Notes: generated by a model from the letters alone, not told the origin. Counted from the stretch's first letter, positions 25,909-40,179 are shown. The stretch: DNA of 64,000 bases from Leptospira stimsonii (GCF_003545875.1 NZ_QHCS01000002.1:310001-374000), one strand, 5' to 3'. Numbers and translations: made by a program.

Positions 25909-26262
25909 GTGAATCCGATCCGAAGAAAAAAAATCGAAGCGGAAGCAGTTCGAACCGTAGCAATGATGATCCTTTCGGGGAAGGTAAAGGATCCGAGAGT
26001 GCATATGGTTTCCGTTCACAGAGCGGAAATCTCCGAAGACGGAAAGAACATGCGAATCTTTGTCACCGCGATCTGCACTCCGAAAAAACAGATCAAGGTA
26101 TTAGCCGGACTCAATAGCGCCGCGGGTTTGTTTCAGACGACGTTATCGGGAAAGTTAAGCTTAAGAATCGCACCAAGAATTCAATTCCTCTGGGATGAGG
26201 AATACATTCAGAGTTTGGATGAATCACTCAGACTTACCAGAAAACCAACCCATCCGGACTGA
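25909..26262 (+). CDS. rbfA: 30S ribosome-binding factor RbfA
   Basis: A 117-residue cold-shock and 16S rRNA maturation factor. It starts with GTG as MNPIRRKKIEAEAVRTVAMMIL. KDPRVHMVSVHRAEISEDGKNMRIFVTA matches the 'DPR...VTVT.VEVS.DL..AKVYV' KH-like core. LRIAPRIQFLWDEEYIQSLDESLRL matches the conserved 'R..P.L.F..D.S...G..I..LL' end. The 3' end overlaps truB by 44 bp in another frame. Confidence 0.95.
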   Translation: MNPIRRKKIEAEAVRTVAMMILSGKVKDPRVHMVSVHRAEISEDGKNMRIFVTAICTPKKQIKVLAGLNSAAGLFQTTLSGKLSLRIAPRIQFLWDEEYIQSLDESLRLTRKPTHPD

Positions 26263-27148
26263 GTCCGGATTCTTACTCATTCACAAACCCGAGGGAATGA
26301 CTTCGTCGGATCTTGTGGTGGTAGCACGTAAAAAACTCCGTTTAAAAAAAGTCGGTCATACGGGAACCCTGGATCGAGCCGCGAGCGGGCTCATGATTCT
26401 TCCCATAGGAAGTTGTACAAGTTTTTCCAGCGTATTCTTAGAAAAAGAAAAATCCTATGAAGCTTGGGTCAAGCCCGGAGAATCCACCGATTCCGGAGAC
26501 AAGGAAGGAGAAATCTTAGAATCTCTTCCCAAAGAACAAACGGAAGCGTGGTTCCAAGAAAATCAAAATCTCTTAAAAGAACTTTTTCTCCAGGTTCCGA
26601 CTTGGGAAACCCAAGAAGCTCCGGACGTTTCCGCTCTCAAGGTGAATGGACGCAGAAGATCGGACCTTTTCCGAGAAGGCGTGGCCCTGGTTCCTGCGGT
26701 TCGGAAAATTCGCATCTATCAATTCGAACTCGGAAACTTTTGCTCGGACTCGATTCAATTTAAGATTCGGGTTTCTGCTGGTACGTATATCCGAAAGATC
26801 GTCATGGACATTTCCGATCGTGCGGGGTTTCCTCTGCGCCTCGAAAGACTGGTTCGCACGAGCATCGGAAAGATTCATTTGAATCAAGCGGATTCTTATG
26901 AGAATCTTTTGGAAGGGAAGGTCAAAATTCATCCTCCGGAGGCGATCTTAGAATTTCCAACCATGGAGATTCCCGGGACGGAAGTCCGAAACGTCCTCAA
27001 TGGACGAAAAACGAAGTTGGAATGGATTCCTCCCACCGAATTTTTGCTCGTTTCCCCGGAAGGTGAGATTCTTGCGTGGTGCAAGAAGGAAGAACATGGA
27101 ATTCATGAGTTAGATTATAAATATTTAAGAGTCTTCCCTAAAAATTAG
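26219..27148 (+). CDS. truB: tRNA pseudouridine(55) synthase TruB
   Basis: A 309-residue enzyme making pseudouridine 55 in the T-loop of tRNAs. The catalytic Asp is in VGHTGTLDRAASGLMILPIG (canonical 'GH.GTLDP.A.G.L'). Other landmarks are GFLLIHKPEGMTSSDLV, SALKVNGRR and VSAGTYIRKIVMDI. It starts at ATG 26219, within rbfA. The in-frame ATG at 26195 would add eight residues, and the next internal Met is already inside the conserved fold. A 44-bp overlap is longer than usual and implies coupled translation. Confidence 0.93.
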   Translation: MNHSDLPENQPIRTESGFLLIHKPEGMTSSDLVVVARKKLRLKKVGHTGTLDRAASGLMILPIGSCTSFSSVFLEKEKSYEAWVKPGESTDSGDKEGEILESLPKEQTEAWFQENQNLLKELFLQVPTWETQEAPDVSALKVNGRRRSDLFREGVALVPAVRKIRIYQFELGNFCSDSIQFKIRVSAGTYIRKIVMDISDRAGFPLRLERLVRTSIGKIHLNQADSYENLLEGKVKIHPPEAILEFPTMEIPGTEVRNVLNGRKTKLEWIPPTEFLLVSPEGEILAWCKKEEHGIHELDYKYLRVFPKN

Positions 27149-27200
27149 CTTTAAAGGGGGGCCTATGACCTGAAAAATGGTAAAAAGGTATATTCACGAT

Positions 27201-27467
27201 ATGATAGCTACTGAACAGAAAAAAACAATTATCAGTAATTTTGCCCGTAAGGCGGGAGACACTGGTTCCACAGAAGTGCAAGTCGCTCTGATTGATGCGA
27301 GAATTAAAGAACTCAACGAACATTTTAAGTCCCACAAAAAAGATTTTCATTCCAAAACTGGTCTTTTAAGACTCGTGAGCAAAAGAAAGAAACTTTTGGA
27401 CTATCTCAAAAGAACCGAACTAGACCGTTATAAAAAGCTGATCGAAACTCTCGGACTTCGTAAGTAA
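27201..27467 (+). CDS. rpsO: Small ribosomal subunit protein S15
   Basis: An 88-residue S15 with GDTGSTEVQVALIDARIKELNEHFKSHKKDFHS and RKKLLDYLKRTELDRYKKLIETLGLRK, all near-canonical. The start at ATG 27201 gives the standard length. An upstream in-frame ATG at 27177 would add eight non-conserved residues. AAAAAGG lies upstream. It sits between truB and pnp, the usual bacterial order. Confidence 0.97.
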   Translation: MIATEQKKTIISNFARKAGDTGSTEVQVALIDARIKELNEHFKSHKKDFHSKTGLLRLVSKRKKLLDYLKRTELDRYKKLIETLGLRK

Positions 27468-27478
27468 GCGAGTCCGCC

Positions 27479-29575
<2,097 letters not shown>

Positions 29576-29590
29576 AATTTCAAAACGCCC

Positions 29591-30877
29591 TTGGAGCAAG
29601 AACCTTCACAGCAAGTCTATAGGAAAGTTCTTCCCGGGGGTATCACGGTCCTCTTTCAAAAAGCTCCTCATACAGTCAGTGTCTCCGCCGGAGTTTTTGT
29701 CCGAGTCGGATCCAGACACGAATCTCCGAAGAACGCAGGCTATTGTCATTTTTTAGAGCATATGCTCTTCAAAGACACGGAGAAACGCACCGCAAAAGAA
29801 CAAGCGGAAGACATCGAACGAGTCGGCGGTTTTACGAATGCGGCGACTTCCAGAGAATATACTTACTTTCACGTAACCGTAGCCGGTAAACACCTGGATC
29901 TAGGATTGGAATTGTTATCCGAAATGATCTACGAGCCTCTGCTAAAACAATCGGATATTGAAAACGAGGCAGGAGTGATCTTGGAAGAGCTCCAAGGTTA
30001 TGAAGATTCTCCGGAAGATTATATCCACGACTTTTACTATCAGAACTTTTTTCCAAAGAATCCTTTGGGTCGAGACATCATCGGAACGAGGGAATCCATT
30101 TCCAAGGTGAGTCATAAGAGTCTATTAGAATTCTATGATACGAATTACCACACCGAAAATATGTTTCTTTCGATTTCCGGTAACTTCGAACCGGATGAAA
30201 TTTTTTCCATCGCAGGAAAATACTTCAGCAAAACAAGGAAGAAAAAGAACGACGGAAACGATCTGATTCTTCCCAAAAAAAAATGGGGATACTTTCCCAA
30301 AAAGAAAAAGCTGGAACAGATCTATTTCATTTTGGGCGGCGAGGGTTTTCAAAGAGAGTTTCATAACGCTTCGAAGGCGAGTTTGTTTACTCATATTTTG
30401 GGCGGAGGCACTTCTTCACGACTTTTTCAAAAAGTGAGAGAAGAGAAGGGGCTCTGTTATCAGATCACTGCGTATCCTTCTTCTTACGCGGATGTCGGAA
30501 TCAATAGCATCGTTTGTTCCACTTCGAAAGACAAATTCATCACTTGTATGGAGACGATCTCAGACGAACTCAAGTCGATCCTGGATCGCGGAATCACCGA
30601 GAAAGAATTGAGAGACGCTCAGACAAATCACGAGGGAACGCTATCCATCAGCTACGAGCAGACGGAATCTCGAATGAATACGATCGCTCTGATGGAACTC
30701 TACTACGGAAGAAATTATTCTTACGAAGAAAGGGTGAAGGAAATCTATTCGATTACTCTGGACGATATCAACAACTTCGCAAAATCAGTTTTTGGAATTC
30801 CAAAACTCCATTTGTCTGCTCTTGGTAATCTTGGCGTCAAAGAAGAAAAAGCGGCGATGAAACTTTTTTCTTTGTAA
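29591..30877 (+). CDS. M16 family zinc peptidase
   Basis: A 428-residue insulinase-type peptidase, apparently cytoplasmic. The inverted zinc motif HFLEH is at about residues 53-57. The second glutamate is in ENEAGVILEELQGYEDSPED about 75 residues later, as expected for an active M16A/B subunit. The C-terminal M16 half has GGGTSSRLFQKVREEKGLCYQI. The start is TTG at 29591, with the ORF 15 bp after pnp. A pnp-M16 peptidase order (as in Bacillus ymxG/mlpA) is widespread. The substrate is unknown. Confidence 0.92.
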   Translation: MEQEPSQQVYRKVLPGGITVLFQKAPHTVSVSAGVFVRVGSRHESPKNAGYCHFLEHMLFKDTEKRTAKEQAEDIERVGGFTNAATSREYTYFHVTVAGKHLDLGLELLSEMIYEPLLKQSDIENEAGVILEELQGYEDSPEDYIHDFYYQNFFPKNPLGRDIIGTRESISKVSHKSLLEFYDTNYHTENMFLSISGNFEPDEIFSIAGKYFSKTRKKKNDGNDLILPKKKWGYFPKKKKLEQIYFILGGEGFQREFHNASKASLFTHILGGGTSSRLFQKVREEKGLCYQITAYPSSYADVGINSIVCSTSKDKFITCMETISDELKSILDRGITEKELRDAQTNHEGTLSISYEQTESRMNTIALMELYYGRNYSYEERVKEIYSITLDDINNFAKSVFGIPKLHLSALGNLGVKEEKAAMKLFSL

Positions 30878-30897
30878 GAATCGCCTTTGGATCTCGA

Positions 30898-31275
30898 TCA
30901 ATCTTCGATGATCGCGAAATAGTTTCCTTCGAAATCGGAAAAGTTGAACACCTTTTTACCGTTCGGAAAATTCACCATATCTCCCACCGTGATCTTTTCC
31001 TCTTTGAGTTTTTTGTAAAGAGAGTCTATGTTTTCATCCGTCGATAAGAGGATGGACGGAGTTCCCAGATTCATTTCCGGATTGGACGCCGCAACTGCAG
31101 CTTTGTTTTGCAATACCAATTTGGTCGAGTTCGGTCTTCCATCAGAAAGGATGATTGCAAAGGTTTCATCGTATTCTTCTCTTCCTTCCACTTTATATCC
31201 GAAGTGATTTACCCAAAAGTCCGAGACTTTTTTTTGATCGTTCACATAGAGCATGACTTGATTGAATTTGATCAT
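30898..31275 (-). CDS. VOC family protein
   Basis: A 125-residue VOC protein, MIKFNQVMLYVNDQKKVSDFWVNHFGYKV at the start and FPNGKKVFNFSDFEGNYFAI at the end. The pattern is that of the 'phnB/glyoxalase-like' single-module proteins annotated as antibiotic-resistance or isomerase-like. The ATG at 31273-31275 was chosen because AAGGTGG lies about seven bases upstream. An in-frame ATG 30 bp earlier would place this site inside the gene. It is convergent with the M16 peptidase gene, 20 bp apart. Confidence 0.85.
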   Translation of the reverse strand: MIKFNQVMLYVNDQKKVSDFWVNHFGYKVEGREEYDETFAIILSDGRPNSTKLVLQNKAAVAASNPEMNLGTPSILLSTDENIDSLYKKLKEEKITVGDMVNFPNGKKVFNFSDFEGNYFAIIED

Positions 31276-31368
31276 TTTATTTCCACCTTTTTTGAATTTG
31301 TCCATATCGCGGCGACTTACAATCGTCGCAACGACAAAAATTTCAAGAAATATCAGTTCCTATTCTGC

Positions 31369-31690
31369 GGTTGTTTCTGGGATTTATACGAAGTTCGTAT
31401 AATTTCAGTGGGCAAGTCAGTGTGGGATTCCTGCGAAGGTTGTTTCTGGGATTTATACGAAGTTCGTATAATTTCAGTTGGCAAGTCAGTGTGGGAACTC
31501 CTTCGGAGGTTGTTTCTGGGATTTATACGAAGTTCGTATAATTTCAGCGCGCAAGTCAGCGTGGGAACTCCTGCGAAGGTTGTTTTGGGTTTTATACGAA
31601 GTTCGTATAATTTCACCGTACAGGTCAGCGTGGGAACTCCTTCGGAGGTTGTTTGGCGTTTATACGAACTTCGCAAAATTTGCATTGATA
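31369..31690. repeat. 70-bp tandem array with a perfect dyad core (4.5 copies)
   Basis: Units start at 31369, 31438, 31508 and 31578 (lengths 69, 70, 70, 69), with a partial fifth at 31647. Each has GGTTGTTTCTGGG, the inverted repeat TTATACGAAGTTCGTATAA (9-bp arms around one G), GCAAGTCAG and GTGGGAACTCCTGCGAA or a close variant. The last partial unit reads, on the minus strand, TGCGAAGTTCGTATAAACGC, which is identical to the core of the 130-bp array at 10.2 kb. The array lies between the divergent VOC gene and dut, and would be in the dut leader if transcription starts upstream. Confidence 0.95.
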
Positions 31691-31767
31691 AAAGATTGTG
31701 GCGGAGATTGAGAGAGAAATGATGGAAATCTCTTTTTCTAGAAAAATGCCGAGGAGTTTCTAAAACG

Positions 31768-32205
<438 letters not shown>

Positions 32206-32889
32206 CGTTCTATTTTTATAAACTGATCTTATCTTCGAAGATTCAGAACGAAAAAAGCGTAGAATTATAAAGGATAAATTGCTGTTTCAGTAAGGCTTCT
32301 CGTTCGAGAGATCGGAAGTTTTCCTAAGGCGACGGATGGAAAAAGAAAACAGTTTTTCTCTTTGGTTTCACGTTCTCAAGATCTTATTTGTCTCCGGTTT
32401 TATCCTCCGGAGATTTACTCCTTGGAGTCAAAAAAAACGGTTCGATCCCGTCTCTTCCTCTTGGGCGATATTCTTCGTCAGCGTTACTTTTTCCGGAGGA
32501 TCGTTTGTATTTTTCGTTCTTATTCCAAGCTAAGAATGGAATCGGATCGAAGACCTCGTTTTTTCGTTTTAACGCGTTTTTTTCTGTGTATTTTTATTTT
32601 TCTCTGATTGAATTGAGATGGTTTTTAAAATATTATAAATATTTAATGTATTGGTATTGAATCTCTTTATAGATTCGTGATATGCTCTGATGTGTTAACG
32701 TTTTTTATTTTTTGGGAAATGAAATTTCGTATAAATGCTTCGGAGAATTCGGGACAAAGAATCGTTTTCCTCTCCATTCTTACTCCTCTCGTTGCATTGT
32801 TGCAGATCACAAAGGGGCAAGGTTGTCATTCTAGGGTTGAAAATTTTTGGGATATTTCAGACGAATTTATTAAAAGATAAAATTTACCC
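32206..32889. other. Intergenic stretch after dut, no supported gene
   Basis: About 680 bp. Overlapping short plus-strand frames between 32336 and 32880 are rich in Phe, Leu and Ser and look like AT-biased noise. A perfect 12-bp palindrome ATCTTCGAAGAT lies about 30 bp after the dut stop, without a T run. The composition is more AT-rich than in the genes. Confidence 0.5.
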
Positions 32890-33006
32890 ATGGCTCCTTA
32901 TATTCTTTTTTTGACTTTGGAATATAAGGTTCTATACAGTTTGTTTGAAAAATACGCGTATGAGGAGCCGTTGGTTCGTGAGAAAATGGGAGAGAGAATC
33001 AGTTGA
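32890..33006 (+). CDS. Possible small protein (38 residues)
   Basis: ATG at 32890 opens a 38-codon frame, MAPYILFLTLEYKVLYSLFE..., ending in a charged EEPLVREKMGERIS. Its TGA (33004-33006) overlaps the TTG that would start the following broken gene (33003), as TTGA. This is the arrangement of translationally coupled genes, which is the main reason to list it. No ribosome-binding site or family is evident. It may be a decayed relic together with its neighbour. Confidence 0.35.
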   Translation: MAPYILFLTLEYKVLYSLFEKYAYEEPLVREKMGERIS

Positions 33007-33437
33007 AGAATAAAAACCAATATCTTTTGGATTGTTATCGGGCCGCTTTCGGAACGGTCCTGCCCTCGGTCTTGAGTGAAAGAATTCTAAGCGGAGAATT
33101 TATTCAGTTCTCCAATAAAGAATTTTTAGAAAAAAATCGAATCAAGTTTTCGAGATCGAATTGATCAAAGACATAGGAAATCGAATGGGCGGGTTGATTG
33201 ATCAGAGTATTCGGCTCGCAATCGCGGAAGGGCTCAACACGGATGAACCGATCGCATTTGCCGAATTGAAATCCGAGTCTGTCAAAGACTCGTTCACATA
33301 ACCTCGGCCTATTCCCGACGTATGATCCCGAGGATACCTGCGCGATTTATCTCCTCAAACATAAGGGTTACCCAGGCGACGAATTTGAGGACGAGGAGGA
33401 AGACGAAAGATATTTTCGAGAGCGATCTTTAATTTGA
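33003..33437 (+). pseudogene. Frameshifted gene of unknown function
   Basis: Three consecutive frames join into one plausible protein of about 145 residues. It starts LKNKNQYLLDCYRAAFGTVL and runs to KNRIKFSRS. After a frame change it continues ELIKDIGNRMGGLIDQSIRLAIAEGLNTDEPIAFAELK. After a second change it reads LGLFPTYDPEDTCAIYLLKH and ends in an acidic EFEDEEEDERYF tail. All three parts have coding-like composition and no internal stops, while each alone is cut short. I do not recognise the family. Two frameshifts argue against a sequencing error. Confidence 0.55.
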
Positions 33438-33623
33438 GATGGAGCTTGCCTTCGATTCTCTGGCTGATCTTTTTTCATCGCCTGAAAAAAAATAAAAGTC
33501 TCGTAAAAAATAAGATTATCTTCCACTTGGAGTAGGCTCTAAGCACGAATGATTCCATGTTTTTGATCTCCATTGATTCTAAAACTTGTCTAATTCCTAA
33601 AGAAACCGGAGTTATAAAATTGA

Positions 33624-34418
33624 ATGGAAACGTTGTTAAAAGGTAAAAGAGCTCTTGTTACAGGCTCCACTGCGGGAATCGGATTTGCGATCGCAAAACA
33701 ACTGCTAAATGAAGGTGCAATTGTATTCATCAACGGAAGAACGGAATCGAGAGTAGATCAAGCGATTGAACAACTGAAAAAAGAGATTCCAAACGCAGAT
33801 GTAAAAGGTTTGATTGCCGACTTCGGAAAAAAACAAGAAATTGATTCGATTCTTAAGGAATTACCAGAGGTAGATATTCTCATAAATAATGTGGGGATTT
33901 TTGAACCGAAAGACTTTCTCGAAATTCCAGATGAAGACTGGTTTCGTTTTTTGGAGATTAATTTATTAAGCGGCGTAAGGCTTTCTAGATTCTATCTCCC
34001 GAAAATGTTGAAGAAAAATTGGGGAAGAATTCTTTTTATTTCAAGCGAATCTGGAGTTCAAATTCCTGAAGAGATGATTCACTATGGCGTTACGAAAAGC
34101 GCACAGATTTCTCTCGCAAGAGGAATCGCCGAACTTACAAAGGGAACTAACGTTACCGTCAATTCCGTTCTTCCGGGGCCAACTCGCTCCGAAGGTGTGG
34201 GTGGGTTTATTGAAAATCTCGCTAAGAATCAAAATGTTTCAACAGAAACGGTAGAGAAAGATTTTTTTAAAAACGCTCGTCCATCTTCTCTTCTTCAAAG
34301 ATTTGAAAGTGTCGACGAAATCGCGAATTTGGTCACGTATCTTTCGAGTAACTTGTCCTCCGGCACGAACGGGGCCGCTATGCGCGTGGACGGCGGAGTC
34401 GTAAAGTCGGCGTTTTAA
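33624..34418 (+). CDS. Short-chain dehydrogenase/reductase
   Basis: A 264-residue classical SDR. It has TGSTAGIG for the cofactor (residues 14-21), NNVG in the middle, SSESG with the catalytic Ser, and HYGVTKS with Tyr and Lys at about 153 and 157. The end GTNGAAMRVDGGVVKSAF is typical. R of NGRTES near the end of beta-2 suggests NADP(H) preference. The substrate is unknown. A flavin monooxygenase-like gene follows after 2 bp, so the two probably act together. Confidence 0.92.
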   Translation: METLLKGKRALVTGSTAGIGFAIAKQLLNEGAIVFINGRTESRVDQAIEQLKKEIPNADVKGLIADFGKKQEIDSILKELPEVDILINNVGIFEPKDFLEIPDEDWFRFLEINLLSGVRLSRFYLPKMLKKNWGRILFISSESGVQIPEEMIHYGVTKSAQISLARGIAELTKGTNVTVNSVLPGPTRSEGVGGFIENLAKNQNVSTETVEKDFFKNARPSSLLQRFESVDEIANLVTYLSSNLSSGTNGAAMRVDGGVVKSAF

Positions 34419-34420
34419 AT

Positions 34421-35434
34421 ATGAAGTTGAGTGTTTTAGATCAATCACCTCTTCGCAAAAGAGGTTCTGCGAGACAGGCCGTCTTGGAAACGATTGAACT
34501 CGCTAAGTTAGCGGATGAACTCGGCTATACCCGATATTGGGTATCAGAACATCATAATATTCAAGGACTAGCCGGTTCTACGCCGGAAGTTTTGATCTCT
34601 CATCTGGCCGGCGTGACGAAAAAGATTCGGGTCGGTTCGGGAGGTGTTATGCTTCCGAATCACAGTGCGCTAAAAGTCGCTGAGAATTTTAGAATGTTGG
34701 AAACTCTGTTCCCCGGAAGAATCGACTTAGGTTTAGGAAGAGCCTCAGGGAGCGATCGACTGACAGCATCGATTTTAAATCCGGGAGCTCAATTTGTTCG
34801 AAACGATTTCGGACAACAACTCTTAGATCTACAATGTTTTCTAACCGATCGCGCTGAGGAAGATTCGATTCAGACGAAGGTAAAAGCGATTCCGAAGGCA
34901 GAGACGGTGCCGGAATTGTGGATTCTTACTTCGAGCGGTGAGAGTGGTCTTCTTGCGGCTCATTTCGGATTAGCACTTTCTTTTGCTCATTTTATCAATC
35001 CTATAGGCGGACCCAATGCAGTAAAAGCGTATAGAGAGCGGTTTCGTCCGTCCGAAACATTAGCTTTCCCGAATGCAAGCTTGGGTATTTTTGTCCTATG
35101 CGCAGAGACGGAAAAAAAAGCAGAAGAATTACAAGCGGTAATGGATCGTCAATTGTTGAACATCGGAAAAGGAATCAGCGAAGGAGTGACGTGTTACGAA
35201 GAAGTGATTCAAACAGATTATTCCGACTTTGAAAAAGCGGTGATTCTTCAAAATCGTGGAAGGATGGTTGTTGGAACTCCCGATAAAGTTAAGGAAGACA
35301 TCATTCGACTAACAAAAGAATACGAAGTGGAAGAGGTTGTTGTGACGACGATCACTTTTGACTTTGAAGATAGACTTCGTTCTTACCGTCTTCTTGCAAA
35401 CGCCTTTGACCTAAAGCCGGCAGTTTCCATTTAA
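34421..35434 (+). CDS. LLM-class flavin-dependent oxidoreductase
   Basis: A 337-residue bacterial luciferase-like protein. It begins MKLSVLDQSPLRKRGSARQA, has YWVSEHHNIQGLAGSTPEVLISHLA (split 'E.HH......ASP......A'), IRVGSGGVMLPNHSALKVAE and FPGRIDLGLGRASGSD. These are hallmarks of the 'MsnO8' subgroup, which uses reduced FMN. The end PDKVKEDIIRLTKEYEVEEVVVTT is also typical. It sits 2 bp after the SDR gene. The pair may modify a small molecule or xenobiotic; the substrate cannot be told. Confidence 0.92.
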   Translation: MKLSVLDQSPLRKRGSARQAVLETIELAKLADELGYTRYWVSEHHNIQGLAGSTPEVLISHLAGVTKKIRVGSGGVMLPNHSALKVAENFRMLETLFPGRIDLGLGRASGSDRLTASILNPGAQFVRNDFGQQLLDLQCFLTDRAEEDSIQTKVKAIPKAETVPELWILTSSGESGLLAAHFGLALSFAHFINPIGGPNAVKAYRERFRPSETLAFPNASLGIFVLCAETEKKAEELQAVMDRQLLNIGKGISEGVTCYEEVIQTDYSDFEKAVILQNRGRMVVGTPDKVKEDIIRLTKEYEVEEVVVTTITFDFEDRLRSYRLLANAFDLKPAVSI

Positions 35435-35569
35435 TAAAGTTTCATTTCTTTTTTGGATTCCAAAATTCTTTCTTTTATCAATTGATAAAATCATAAGCGA
35501 TTTCTTTGTATCGGAGAAAATGAGTTTTTCAAAGAAGGATGGATCACACCTAGAAAAGGAGATTCTTAA

Positions 35570-36162
35570 ATGTTTCATGAAGGTGAGGGAATTGAGAAAG
35601 GATTTTTCTGGTACAATATTCCAGAGTTTGATATTAAAGGTGAAAGGTTATTTCTGAATACTTCTCCCGATACGGATTTCTGGCAACGGACACATTACGG
35701 TTTTCGAAGGGACACTGGTCATTGTCTGCTTAAACCCATTGACTACGATTTTTCGATGTCGGTAAGAACCGAATTTTTTCCAAAGAAGCAATAGATCAGT
35801 GCGGATTGATCGTGATCGTAAGGATCGACTCAGAAAATTGGATCAAAACATCGGTAGAATTTGAGAATCCGAGACATTCCAGTTTGGGCTAGGTCGTTAC
35901 GAATTTCGGATACTGGGATTGGGCGACCATTGATATTCGTTCCGAGATTCATTCTTTATGGCATCGAATTCAGAGTAGAGGGAATGATTTCTTATTAGAA
36001 TATTCTGAAAATGGAATAGAATGGAATCAGCTAAGAATTGCTCATTTGCATGCAACGGAAAAAAGTTTGCAAGTCGGAATCTACGCCTGTAGTCCGATGG
36101 ATCGTTCGTTTGAATGTATTTTTGATCGGTTTTCTTTGGACGTTTCGGAATGGATGGTTTGA
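35570..36162 (+). pseudogene. DUF1349 family gene, inactivated
   Basis: The first frame encodes 74 residues, including TDFWQRTHYGFRRDTGH and YDFSMSVRTEFFPKKQ, then stops at TAG. Shifting frame restores the expected continuation: DQCGLIVRIDSENWIKTSVEFEN, an in-frame TAG near 35890, then VVTNFGYWDWATIDIR...GIEWNQLRIAHLH and a normal end at TGA 36160-36162. This is the complete DUF1349 (COG3506, concanavalin-like fold) domain order with one frameshift and one nonsense codon. AAAAGGAG precedes the ATG. The gene is dead in this strain. Confidence 0.85.
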
Positions 36163-36454
36163 TTTTAGCCAACTTTCACTTTCTTAGAGATTGTTTTTTT
36201 GACGGTTTGTATTGGAATGATCGTTTCTTTTTTTGAAGTAATTGTTGCTTCTCAAGAAGATTCGATTCTACGTTTAGAAAGATTCTCACAATTTTGGAAA
36301 CGATCGGTTCACTGAGATTCACTGACGAGGGCATTTCGCTGAAGGAAAACTCCAAAGGGTTCTGATTGTCGTGATTTTATCCCGATGCGTTTTTTCGTGC
36401 CAACGGTTTGCGAAGGAATGAATCTTTTCATTTTGGTTGTTAGGAATTCTGGTG

Positions 36455-37065
36455 ACCTAGGCGAAGTTCGCCGAAACGCGGGGGAGCGAGACTTGCGAAA
36501 AAGAATCCCCTTTTGTAATAGCTCCTACACTTTGAACTTTTACGAATGAGTTCCATTGTTCGGTTTTTTGGCTTTTTGATCTAAGGGCGTTTCTGCGAAG
36601 TTCGCCTAATCGCGGGAGAGCGAGACTTGCGAAAAAGAATCCCCTTTTGTAATAGCTCCTACACTTTGTACTTTTACGAATGAGTTCCATTGTTCGGTTT
36701 TTGGACCTTTTGATCTAAGGGCGTTTCTGCGAAGTTCGCCTGATCGCGGGAGAGCGAGACTTGCGAAAAAGAATCCCCTTTTGTAATAGCTCCTACACTT
36801 TGTACTTTTACGAATGAGTTCCATTGTTCGGTTTTTGGACCTTTTGATCTAAGGGCGTTTCTGCGAAGTTCGCCTGATCGCGGGAGAGCGAGACTTGCGA
36901 AAAAGAATCCCCTTTTGTAATAGCTCCTACACTTTGTACTTTTACGAATGAGTTCCATTGTTCGGTTTTGGCGCCTTTTGGTCTATGGGCGTTTCCTCGA
37001 AGTTCGCCTAAACGCGGGGGAGCGAGATTTTCGAGCAAGAACCTCTTTTGTAATAGCTCCTACAT
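36455..37065. repeat. 134-bp tandem array upstream of ftsK (4.5 copies)
   Basis: The core GCGAAGTTCG lies at 36461, 36595, 36729 and 36863, with TCGAAGTTCG at 36997. All are exactly 134 bp apart. Units 2-4 are almost identical. Each contains GCGTTTCT just before the core and CC-T-AATCGCG, CC-T-GATCGCG or CC-T-AAACGCG just after. In the 36997 copy the outer arms GCGTTT and AAACGC are fully complementary. TTTGTAATAGCTCCTACA is also in every unit. The period is not a multiple of three, so repetitive minus-strand frames shift from unit to unit and are not real. A run of eight C follows near 37067. Confidence 0.95.
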
Positions 37066-37357
37066 TCCCCCCCCTTTTCGGAAATTCGTTTGTTCGAGCA
37101 AAAGTCAAATAAAACGACCTCTTACGCAATGTGACAACGGCATGGTGGAGAATGGATTCTCCCCAATAATGATTTACCAACTCCATCTTAGGATTCTCCT
37201 CTCTTCCCCAGAATCTCAAAATTGTTTCTCTACCTTCTTAGAAAGAAAGATCCCTTTAGAAGGAGGAGTTCATCCGGAAGAACCCTTTTCAAAAACCCAA
37301 AAAAAATCAAAAATTAAGTCTCTTTTCTTTTTCTGAGCAGTTTCCGATACAAATAGC

Positions 37358-40135
<2,778 letters not shown>

Positions 40136-40179
40136 AGGGAATTTTTCGGAGAACGGACCGGGGAGTTCCAACAAAGGAC

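Noticed and set aside
31386..31404. Resemblance of TTATACGAAGTTCGTATAA to the arms of loxP
   Set aside because: Eleven bases match a loxP arm, but the arrays have a one-base spacer where loxP has eight, and no Cre-like recombinase gene is present. The match follows from the palindrome itself.
31353..31685. Minus-strand 110-residue frame across the 70-bp array
   Set aside because: It consists only of translated repeat units, which fall out of frame with one another.
32336..32660. Short hydrophobic plus-strand frames after dut
   Set aside because: Three overlapping frames with Phe/Leu/Ser bias and no start signal; typical of AT-rich intergenic DNA.
36457..37038. Repeated minus-strand reading frames across the 134-bp array (MELIRKSTKCRSYYKRG-type proteins)
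   Set aside because: The period is not divisible by three, so the frame changes each unit. No ribosome-binding site or homologue was recognised. They are by-products of the repeat.
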